55,351 nt of DNA, taken from NCBI GenBank assembly GCA_964356495.1, contig CAYHHR010000003.1, forward strand, positions 1 through 55,351, written 5' to 3'. The notes below the pieces were generated by a model. The model ran no database searches. It saw only the letters and a program-made list of their open reading frames with translations, and had not been told where the DNA came from. The number at the start of each line of letters is the position of its first letter. Within the stretch, counting starts at the first letter, position 1. This document shows, piece by piece, positions 32,227-38,852 of this stretch. Source of the DNA: JAKANM01 sp964356495. GTDB lineage: Bacteria > Patescibacteriota > Patescibacteriia > Magasanikbacterales > GWA2-37-8. Made by a program: the position numbers and the translations under genes.

Positions 32227-32823
32227 ATGAAAACGAAGGTTCAAAAACAAAAATTTAACGATCATTTTGAGTTAAACGAAGAGCCGAGCAAGGATGATTG
32301 TTATTATGATGCTTTGGAATTATCGGGTGGTGGGAAAAAGGAAATTAAGGAAGCGTTAAGATTATTAAATATAGCCCGTGAAATGGACAAAGATTATGTT
32401 CAAACGTATATTGGTTTTATTTGCGTTTATAGCGCTATTGGTGATAAAAAGAAGATAGATGATGCGATTAAGATAGCTTATGAAAAAACCGTGAAAAAAT
32501 TTCCTAAATGGCCAAAACAAATGAAGTGGGGATGGTTGGAAAATCGCGCATATATGCGGGCAATTCAATATATGGGAGATTTATATTGGGACAATGGGGA
32601 AATCGAGAAGGCGATTGAGCTATTTCGACTTTTGTTGAAATTGAACCCGGGCGATAATCAAGGAGTAAGATATGAAATTGCGGCGTTGTATGCCGGTTTG
32701 AGCGGCAAGGATGTTAATAGGATGACGGACGAAGGAAATGAAAAGCAGGATTGGAGTGAACAAGATAATCTTGTTTACGAGCAAAATAAAAAACACAAAT
32801 TTTGGCAAGAGCTAAGCTATTAA
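32227..32823 (+). CDS. TPR-containing protein
   Basis: A 198-residue cytoplasmic protein with two to three degenerate tetratricopeptide units: KEIKEALRLLNIAREMDKDY, VQTYIGFICVYSAIGDKKKIDDAIK and MGDLYWDNGEIEKAIELFRLLLKLNPGDN. No signal peptide or enzyme motif, so probably a protein-interaction adaptor. AT-rich codon use like the rest of the accessory stretch. Confidence 0.72.
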   Translation: MKTKVQKQKFNDHFELNEEPSKDDCYYDALELSGGGKKEIKEALRLLNIAREMDKDYVQTYIGFICVYSAIGDKKKIDDAIKIAYEKTVKKFPKWPKQMKWGWLENRAYMRAIQYMGDLYWDNGEIEKAIELFRLLLKLNPGDNQGVRYEIAALYAGLSGKDVNRMTDEGNEKQDWSEQDNLVYEQNKKHKFWQELSY

Positions 32824-32883
32824 ATTTAGCTCGTGACACTTTCTTGTCAATATTTAAGGCATTAAGGAACTGTGGACAAACTG

Positions 32884-32912
32884 TTGACAACTTTTTTTAT
32901 TTTATGTACAAT
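32884..32912 (+). promoter_or_regulatory. Sigma-70-like promoter of the S24 repressor unit
   Basis: TTGACA, 17 bases, TACAAT, about 30 bases before the ATG. TGGACAAACTGTTGACAA around the -35 is a direct repeat of GACAA that could serve as an operator. An AT-rich near-palindrome follows the -10. Confidence 0.75.
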
Positions 32913-32942
32913 ATTGGTGTGTTAAATTAATTAAACCAAAGT

Positions 32943-33701
32943 ATGCACCAAATTCAGGATAAAATTCTTCAGTTAATGGAGACTGGAAATCTTGGAAAGC
33001 TGACTTTGCGGGAAATTGGCGCGTCAATTGGTGAGCCGGATAAACCACAAAAAATAAAGCATCATTTGGATCAACTGGTCAAAAAAGGACTAGTTAGGGT
33101 TGATAAAGATAATAAGAACATCGAACGCGTGCCAAGTGGGCGCGTAAAAAATAGCAGTCTGGTGGCTGTGCCAATTTTTGGTTCTGCCAACTGCGGACAG
33201 GCAGCTTGTTTCGATGAACAAAATTTTGAAGGAAACCTGTATATATCTGATCGGTTGTTAAACAAAGTTCGCAATGTAAAAAATATCTTTGCGGTGAAAG
33301 CGGTCGGGTCTTCGATGAATCGCGCTTCCATTGATGGAAAAAATATTTCTGAAGGCGACTATGTTATTATTGATAAGGGCTGTCCGATCCCGCAGAATGG
33401 CGATTATGTTTTGTCCGTTATTGATGGGTTGGTAAATATAAAGAGGTTTTATAAAGATCAGAATAATCATCAAATTATTTTGATGTCAGAATCAAGCCAA
33501 AATTTGGCTCCTATTTATATTCACGAGGAGGATTTTGCAGATTACATGGTGAACGGCAAAGTCATCCAGATAATGAAACATCCTAATGAAGAGCAAATGT
33601 GGCAGGATGCCGCCGGCGAGGATGTTTTGAAGGATTTAGGTCCAATCTCCAAAACAGAATATGATTATTATGAAAATCTATGCTCGCAAAAGGTGAAGTA
33701 A
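32943..33701 (+). CDS. LexA/UmuD-like S24 protease repressor
   Basis: A 252-residue autocleavable repressor. The N-terminus (to about residue 60) is a LexA-type winged helix (LTLREIGASIG...IKHHLDQLVKKGL). The S24 part has the self-cleavage site Cys84-Gly85 in GSANCGQ, which is the UmuD-type Cys-Gly rather than the Ala-Gly of LexA, catalytic Ser124 in GSSMNR, and general-base Lys167 in VNIKRF. A C-terminal extension of about 45 residues, past IQIMKHP, is not seen in LexA. It overlaps a MazF-family toxin gene by 22 bases, so it probably controls the toxin, with cleavage after DNA damage as the trigger (inference). Confidence 0.88.
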   Translation: MHQIQDKILQLMETGNLGKLTLREIGASIGEPDKPQKIKHHLDQLVKKGLVRVDKDNKNIERVPSGRVKNSSLVAVPIFGSANCGQAACFDEQNFEGNLYISDRLLNKVRNVKNIFAVKAVGSSMNRASIDGKNISEGDYVIIDKGCPIPQNGDYVLSVIDGLVNIKRFYKDQNNHQIILMSESSQNLAPIYIHEEDFADYMVNGKVIQIMKHPNEEQMWQDAAGEDVLKDLGPISKTEYDYYENLCSQKVK

Positions 33702-34033
33702 AGTGTGGCGATATACTTTGGACGCAATTCAATCAGAGTGTCGGACACGAGTTTCAGGATAAACGCCCCGCGTTGGTTATTCAGTCAAATCGGCAATTGG
33801 CAAAATCAAATTTAGCTACCGTAATACCTATCACCTCAAATATCTCAAATAAGACGGCTGATGACATACATATCAAACCGGACATAGTAAATAATTTAAG
33901 ATACGATTCCGTCATTAAAGTCTATGATATTATTTCGTGTGATTATCAAAGATTTTTCGGAAAGATTGGTACTGTTGATGACGGTGTGATGGAAAAGATT
34001 AAAGTATATTTGAAGCGTCATTTTAATATTTGA
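33680..34033 (+). CDS. PemK/MazF-family toxin
   Basis: A 117-residue endoribonuclease-fold protein. KCGDILWTQFNQSVGHEFQDKRPALVIQSNRQ is the MazF/PemK opening (G-D-I/V-W plus the RPALV-S strand with the catalytic Arg), followed by LATVIPITSN and a VIKVYDIISCD strand. It lacks a conventional antitoxin; the upstream gene, an S24 repressor, overlaps it by 22 bases and is the only candidate partner. Its 3' end overlaps the convergent recQ stop by 11 bases. Confidence 0.85.
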   Translation: MLAKGEVKCGDILWTQFNQSVGHEFQDKRPALVIQSNRQLAKSNLATVIPITSNISNKTADDIHIKPDIVNNLRYDSVIKVYDIISCDYQRFFGKIGTVDDGVMEKIKVYLKRHFNI

Positions 34034-35837
34034 CCCGCCTCAGCTCCGCGATTACCGCTCGGATTTCTCCGTAGCTTACACTCTCGCCCAGCGTTTCCTT
34101 CAGAGGCGATAGGGGGTAGGAACCCAAGCTTCGCACGACGTTCGTAATTCGCGGAATTTTTGCCGCGGGGACAAGGTCGGTCACGTTCAGTTCGCCGGTT
34201 TCGACGTAGAAGGCCAGGTGAGATTCGATGGTGCTAGCGGCGAGATCGCGTAGCGCGGCGATCTGCGGTATTGTTTTTCCAAGTTTAAAAAAATCAAAAG
34301 AAACGGTTTTGGTGTCAGTTTCATGTTCGCGTTTTCCTCGGCGTTCGCGCTTCGGAATTTTTTCGGATATTTTGGAGGATAGACCGCGCACCGCGGAGTA
34401 GGACCGGATCGCGTTTAGAAAAAGCTGACCATATTTCGCGAGCTTAACGTCGCCGAAGCCGGAAATCTTCCTCATTTCGATGGCGCTCTGCGGCAGGTAG
34501 GTGGCAAGCTCGAGCAGAGTGGCGTCGGAGAAAATAATATAGGCCGGAACATTTTCCTCGCGCGCGAGGCGGTTGCGGAGATTTTTCAGTTCGGAGAATA
34601 AATCTTTTTCGTAGGCTTTCTCCGTCAGCGCTACTTCCTTCTTCGGCAGACATATATCGCAACTCGCGCAGGCGCCATCGTGCGCTTCGCCGAAATAATT
34701 TAGGATAATTTTTCGCCGGCAGGTTTTGGCTTCGCATAGGCCGGCCATCTGGCTAAGCTTATTTAGCATGATGCGGGACTGTTCGGGATTCCCCTCGACC
34801 CGCGCGAATTGTTGGAGTTTGAAGACATCGCCGGTGCTGTAATACAGAAGCGCTTCACTCGGTAGTCCGTCGCGTCCGGCGCGGCCGGTTTCCTGGTAGT
34901 AGCCCTCGATATTTTTGGGGAGGTCGGCGTGGATGACGAAGCGGACGTTGGATTTGTTTATCCCCATGCCGAAGGCGATCGTCGCGACGATAATTTTTAC
35001 ATCGTCTCTCAGGAACAGTTCTTGATGCTTCTGCCGCAGTTCGCCGGTTAGGCCGGCATGGTAGGGTTTCGCCGAGAAACCGTCCTCTGCCAATTTGCCG
35101 GCCAGCTTCTCGGCTGAAGCGCGCGACAGGACATAAATTATGCCGGATTCATCGCGGCGACGATCGAGGTAGGCGGTGAGCCGGTCGTACATTCCCTTTT
35201 TGGGTTCGATAAAATAATTAATGTTTGGGCGGTTGAAGCTCGACACAAACACGGCGGGATTTTTCAGCTGTAATTTATTTAGGATATCTTCGCGCGTCAG
35301 TTTGTCGGCCGTGGCGGTAAGGGCGATCACCGGCACAGTTGGGAATTCTTTTTTGAGGGACGATAACATCCGATACTCCGGCCGGAAATCATGCCCCCAA
35401 TGTGAGATGCAGTGCGCTTCATCGATCGCGAATAGCGAAATGTTTACCTTTTTTAGAAAAGAAATAAATTGCTGGTCGGCGTGGTAGAGTTTTTCCGGCG
35501 CGACATAAAGAAATTTTAGTTCGCCGCGGTTGAGTTCGCGAAAAATTGTTTCGCGTTCCTCGGCAGTCAACGAGGAATTCAGATAGGCTGCTTTTATCCC
35601 GTTGATGCGAAGCGCGTCCACTTGATCCTTCATGAGGGCGATGAGCGGCGAGACTACTACTGTCAGCCCGCTCTGCATAATCCCCGGGATCTGATAACAC
35701 AGCGACTTCCCGCCGCCAGTCGGCAACAGCGCAAACGCATCCTGCCCCCTCAAAACCGTCTCAATGATTTTTTCCTGCTCAAATCGAAAGGAATCATAAC
35801 CGAATTTCGTTTTTAGAATTTGAAGCGCGGTAGTCAT
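34023..35837 (-). CDS. recQ: ATP-dependent DNA helicase RecQ
   Basis: Unwinds DNA 3' to 5' in repair and fork processing. The 604-residue product has Walker A LPTGGGKSLCYQ, motif II IDEAHCISHWGHDFRPEY (with the RecQ aromatic loop), motif VI GRAGRDG, the four-Cys RecQ zinc region (CEAKTCRR ... GACASCDIC), an HRDC-type helical domain, and an extra C-terminal wHTH-like segment (FFKLGKTIPQIAALRDLAASTIESHL). No adjacent SSB or RecJ gene. Transcribed toward mazF, with convergent overlap at the stops. Confidence 0.95.
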   Translation of the reverse strand: MTTALQILKTKFGYDSFRFEQEKIIETVLRGQDAFALLPTGGGKSLCYQIPGIMQSGLTVVVSPLIALMKDQVDALRINGIKAAYLNSSLTAEERETIFRELNRGELKFLYVAPEKLYHADQQFISFLKKVNISLFAIDEAHCISHWGHDFRPEYRMLSSLKKEFPTVPVIALTATADKLTREDILNKLQLKNPAVFVSSFNRPNINYFIEPKKGMYDRLTAYLDRRRDESGIIYVLSRASAEKLAGKLAEDGFSAKPYHAGLTGELRQKHQELFLRDDVKIIVATIAFGMGINKSNVRFVIHADLPKNIEGYYQETGRAGRDGLPSEALLYYSTGDVFKLQQFARVEGNPEQSRIMLNKLSQMAGLCEAKTCRRKIILNYFGEAHDGACASCDICLPKKEVALTEKAYEKDLFSELKNLRNRLAREENVPAYIIFSDATLLELATYLPQSAIEMRKISGFGDVKLAKYGQLFLNAIRSYSAVRGLSSKISEKIPKRERRGKREHETDTKTVSFDFFKLGKTIPQIAALRDLAASTIESHLAFYVETGELNVTDLVPAAKIPRITNVVRSLGSYPLSPLKETLGESVSYGEIRAVIAELRRVKY

Positions 35838-35939
35838 AGAATTTTAAGTGGCTTTATTTTAGCACAGACGCTAAAGTTTAGACAGCGCCCGATGTCATCG
35901 TTACCGAGTTGGATGGTGGTCAGAAACCAATCCGAGTGG

Positions 35940-35945
35940 TATAAT
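35940..35945 (+). promoter_or_regulatory. Candidate -10 box
   Basis: TATAAT about 31 bases before the ATG at 35976, in the 138-base gap after the divergent recQ gene. A matching -35 is not clear. Confidence 0.4.
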
Positions 35946-35975
35946 AGCGCAAAGTGTGAGTTCAATATTAAATCT

Positions 35976-36167
35976 ATGAAATGGTACAAAAAACAAATGG
36001 ATCAGCTAAAAATCGCGAAATCGGAAGCGCCGAAGTCCAATTTCGAAGAAATTGCGAAGAAGACTTCTGGACATACTTTTGATGCCCGAAAAACCAGCGG
36101 CATGAAAACAAACATCAGTCCCGTGATGACCCGCAACCGAAACCGCCCCAAGACCGATTCGAAGTAG
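35976..36167 (+). CDS. Small basic hypothetical protein
   Basis: A 63-residue Lys/Arg-rich protein (MKWYKKQMDQLKIAKSEAPK, ending NRNRPKTDSK), without a membrane segment or known motif. A longer frame from 35820 exists, but its first part overlaps the divergent recQ start region and the promoter, so the ATG at 35976 is chosen. A hairpin CCAAGAT/ATCTTGG (36179-36196) follows the stop. Confidence 0.45.
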   Translation: MKWYKKQMDQLKIAKSEAPKSNFEEIAKKTSGHTFDARKTSGMKTNISPVMTRNRNRPKTDSK

Positions 36168-36178
36168 GCTGGGTATTC

Positions 36179-36196
36179 CCAAGATTTTCATCTTGG
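36179..36196. terminator. Hairpin after the small basic protein
   Basis: CCAAGAT, loop TTTC, ATCTTGG; no T-run follows, so it is a weak terminator at best. Confidence 0.35.
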
Positions 36197-36233
36197 TGTA
36201 TAGTATAGATACTTTTAAATTAAACCTATATAT

Positions 36234-36584
36234 ATGGATCAACAAATAACGCCAAATCCAGCCGTCCCGCAAATGCCAGCTGAAGGGCCAAAGAAGAATA
36301 CGTTCATGGTAATCGCTACTTACGTGTTATTTTTTGTTCCATTCCTTGATGAAAAAATGAAAAATGACCCATTTATGCGTTTTCACGCGAGGCAAAGCCT
36401 GGGGCTTCTCCTTTGCTGGGTGGCAGTCATGATTATTGGGGAGGTGCCATTTGTGTGGATGGTTGCGCCAATCTTACAGCTATTTATCTTCGTTTTATGG
36501 GTTATTGCCGTAGTTAAAGCCACTCAGGGTAAGCAGGAATCGGTTCCATTGCTTGGTGAAATATTCAAGAAAATCAACATTTAA
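36234..36584 (+). CDS. DUF4870/Tic20-like membrane protein
   Basis: A 116-residue protein with a Pro-rich polar N-terminus and three helices (about 25-45, 58-75 and 78-98). The DEKMKNDPFMRFHARQSLGLLL loop between helices 1 and 2 is the family signature (F-x-x-x-H-A-x-Q-x-L). Function unknown in bacteria. A likely -10 (TATAGT) sits just upstream. Confidence 0.8.
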   Translation: MDQQITPNPAVPQMPAEGPKKNTFMVIATYVLFFVPFLDEKMKNDPFMRFHARQSLGLLLCWVAVMIIGEVPFVWMVAPILQLFIFVLWVIAVVKATQGKQESVPLLGEIFKKINI

Positions 36585-36587
36585 CTC

Positions 36588-36616
36588 TGGACAAAATTGC
36601 TGAAAATTGCTATTAT
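36588..36616 (+). promoter_or_regulatory. Promoter for a leaderless transcript
   Basis: TGGACA, 17 bases, TATTAT; the ATG of the next gene is at 36623, where transcription would start. Confidence 0.6.
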
Positions 36617-36622
36617 ATTGGC

Positions 36623-37096
36623 ATGAAAAATTTTTCGCGGAAAATTTCCTGGGTAACTCTGATTGCCACAATTTCGGTGATGGCGTTGCTTTATATTTGT
36701 CCGATGGAGATGGCCGGTAGTGGAAAGCTCTCGATGGCCGCCGCCGTTCACAATTCGTGTGAGAACACCCCGGCCTCGGCAGGAACATTTAGTTTAAGCA
36801 AATTTAATTCGACCGGCGATTGCGCCAATGCTCGGCTCGCTTTAGTCGGACAAACATTGAAAAATTTGACCGGCGCGTCGGGATCTTTTTATTTGATGAT
36901 GGTGTTGTCAGTTTTAGTTATTTATTTTTTTACCAGGATCCGCCGGAATTTTTTAACCGGTGCTTTGCGATCTTTCTTGATCCGCGCGCAATATTTACGT
37001 CGGCGTTACCGCGCGTCAACTCGATTTTTAGTAGAGAAAAAATTGCGGCGTTATTTGAGTTTGCTTGGAAATTACACGGTCGTTTCGATTGGTTAG
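36623..37096 (+). CDS. Two-helix membrane protein, paralogue A
   Basis: A 157-residue protein at the start of the copper island. An N-terminal helix (WVTLIATISVMALLYI), an external loop of about 70 residues with cysteines (CPMEMAG, NSCENT, TGDCANA), a second helix (FYLMMVLSVLVIYFF), and a very basic cytoplasmic tail (RRNFLTGALRSF ... LRRRYRAS). The layout, and a shared downstream DNA motif, match the 142-residue protein at 42750, so the two are probably paralogues. Cys and Met in the outer loop would suit metal binding. The role is unknown. Confidence 0.65.
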   Translation: MKNFSRKISWVTLIATISVMALLYICPMEMAGSGKLSMAAAVHNSCENTPASAGTFSLSKFNSTGDCANARLALVGQTLKNLTGASGSFYLMMVLSVLVIYFFTRIRRNFLTGALRSFLIRAQYLRRRYRASTRFLVEKKLRRYLSLLGNYTVVSIG

Positions 37097-37120
37097 TTTT
37101 TCTATTCTGATGATAGTTTC

Positions 37121-37158
37121 GTTTTTGATAGAAAAGCTAATGTCGACGCGATTTTTTT
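37121..37158 (+). repeat. Intergenic motif, copy 1
   Basis: GTTTTTGATAG, AAAAGCTAA, a seven-base spacer, then GCGATTTTTT. The same elements recur at 43206-43243 after the paralogous small membrane protein, with an eight-base spacer. It may be a metal-responsive operator or a duplicated 3' region. Confidence 0.6.
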
Positions 37159-37184
37159 AATTTTATTTTCTATATTCTCTAGCT

Positions 37185-38606
37185 ATGAATAAACTTAAGG
37201 TTCCAATCAAAGGGATGCACTGCGCTTCGTGCGAAATTCTGATTGGCGAGAGCCTGAAAGAATTGCCAGGCGTTAGTATGGTGAAGGTTGATCAGAAACG
37301 CGGCGAGGCGGAGATCCATTACAGAGACGGACAGCCGTCTGACACAGAAATCCGGAGGAAGATTCAGGATGCCGGTTATGATGTCGGCAATAAAGAAAAG
37401 TTAGCTTGGTTCTCCACTAATCCGAGGGATTATAAGGATTTGTTGCGCGCGGCCGTGATACTTTATGTTATCTATTTGATCGCCAAATGGCTGAATTTAT
37501 TCAGTCTCGATGTCGACAGTTCGCGAAACAGCGGCGTCTTCGTGGCGTTGTTTGTCGGTTTGGTCGCGGGAGTCTCCACTTGCATGGCATTGGTTGGCGG
37601 GTTGGTACTGGGCCTCTCCGCTCGGCACGCCGAACTTCATCCGGAAGCGACCGCGCTCCAAAAATTTCGTCCGCACATCTACTTCAATATTGGCCGTATC
37701 ATAGGTTACGCGATTCTCGGCGGCGTGATTGGCCTTCTCGGAGCGGTCTTCCGACCTTCGACCAACTTGCTTGGATTTCTTACGATGGTTATCGGCGGCG
37801 TGATGGTATTTTTCGGCCTGAAGTTGATCGAAATATTTCCGGTATTGAAAGACAAGAGCATCACCTTGCCGGCCGGCATCGCGCGGATATTCGGTCTTCA
37901 CAAGGAAGTTAAGGAATACAGCCCTAAAGGTTCGATGCTCATGGGCGGTCTGACTTTTTTCTTGCCGTGCGGGTTTACTCAGGCGATGCAGCTCTACGCG
38001 GTTTCGACCGGCAGTTTTTGGCAGGGCATGGCGATCATGGGGCTCTTTGCGATTGGCACGGCGCCTGGCCTCCTCGGTATCGGCGGACTTACTTCGATAT
38101 TTAAAGGACGCAAAGCAAGAATATTCTTTATGACGGCCGGGTTGGCGGTGATCATTCTCGGTTCGGTCAATATTGCAAACGGCAGCCGTTTGTTCGGCGG
38201 CGGTTCGGCTTCGTCTGATCAGGCGACCGCGACCAGCGATATTCAGGAAGTCAGGATGACCCAGACTGGCGGCGGCTATAGTCCGAATGTTTTCACGGTA
38301 GTGAAAGGTAAAACTGTGCGATGGATTATCGATTCCAAATCGTCTTTTTCCTGCGCTTCTTCGATCGTGATGCCGAAGTTCGGTATCAGCAAATCTCTTA
38401 GTCCAGGAGAAAATATTATTGAATTCACTCCCACTGAAGCCGGGGAAATTCCGTTTTCCTGTTCGATGGGGATGTATCGCGGAAAATTTATTGTGATTGA
38501 CTCAGACGGTTCTGCTGTAGCGCCGGCGAAGACTGAGGCGCTTGGCGGTAGTTGCGGTGGGGGAGCCGGCGGCGGTTGTGGCGGGTGCGGGGGAGGAAAG
38601 TCATAG
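37185..38606 (+). CDS. HMA - SafE/DsbD-like transporter - cupredoxin fusion
   Basis: A 473-residue copper-handling membrane protein with three parts. Residues 1-70 are a heavy-metal-associated domain with GMHCASC. Residues about 85-345 form a six-helix sulfite-exporter/DsbD-like membrane core (LVAGVSTCMALVGGLVLG and FFLPCGFTQAMQLYAVS, the paired-Cys helices). Residues about 350-450 are a cupredoxin domain, with ligands likely in FSCSMGMYRG. The tail is Gly/Cys-rich (GGSCGGGAGGGCGGCGGG). It may move copper between domains at the membrane. It starts the main copper operon, before the chaperone and CopA. Confidence 0.85.
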   Translation: MNKLKVPIKGMHCASCEILIGESLKELPGVSMVKVDQKRGEAEIHYRDGQPSDTEIRRKIQDAGYDVGNKEKLAWFSTNPRDYKDLLRAAVILYVIYLIAKWLNLFSLDVDSSRNSGVFVALFVGLVAGVSTCMALVGGLVLGLSARHAELHPEATALQKFRPHIYFNIGRIIGYAILGGVIGLLGAVFRPSTNLLGFLTMVIGGVMVFFGLKLIEIFPVLKDKSITLPAGIARIFGLHKEVKEYSPKGSMLMGGLTFFLPCGFTQAMQLYAVSTGSFWQGMAIMGLFAIGTAPGLLGIGGLTSIFKGRKARIFFMTAGLAVIILGSVNIANGSRLFGGGSASSDQATATSDIQEVRMTQTGGGYSPNVFTVVKGKTVRWIIDSKSSFSCASSIVMPKFGISKSLSPGENIIEFTPTEAGEIPFSCSMGMYRGKFIVIDSDGSAVAPAKTEALGGSCGGGAGGGCGGCGGGKS

Positions 38607-38635
38607 CTTGGTTTAAACTAATACTATTAATTTAT

Positions 38636-38848
38636 ATGCCGCAAATGAAATTCAAAATTACTAATTTGACCTGTGAGGCGTGCGTGAAGATCTCGAAAAT
38701 GGAGCTAGGCGATATTTCCGGCGTAACTGATGTTTCTATTGATCAGAAGTCTGGCATCGTGAATCTTAGTACCGAGAGGGAAATAGCCTGGTCGGAAATT
38801 GAATCTGCGCTGAGAGCAGCCGGCAAGACCGTCGAAAAAATTAATTAA
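38636..38848 (+). CDS. HMA-domain copper chaperone
   Basis: A 70-residue stand-alone heavy-metal-associated domain. LTCEACVKISKMEL carries the CxxC metal site (C-E-A-C), and the ferredoxin-like beta-alpha-beta pattern fills the whole protein. It would carry Cu(I) to the CopA gene product encoded four bases downstream. The frame extends upstream to 38552, but the extension overlaps the fusion gene, so the ATG at 38636 is chosen. Confidence 0.88.
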   Translation: MPQMKFKITNLTCEACVKISKMELGDISGVTDVSIDQKSGIVNLSTEREIAWSEIESALRAAGKTVEKIN

Positions 38849-38852
38849 GTAT

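Noticed and set aside
20007..34033. Attachment-site repeat of the tRNA-Trp 3' end
   Set aside because: No second copy of the 3' end of the tRNA was noticed, so an integrated island is not claimed as fact.
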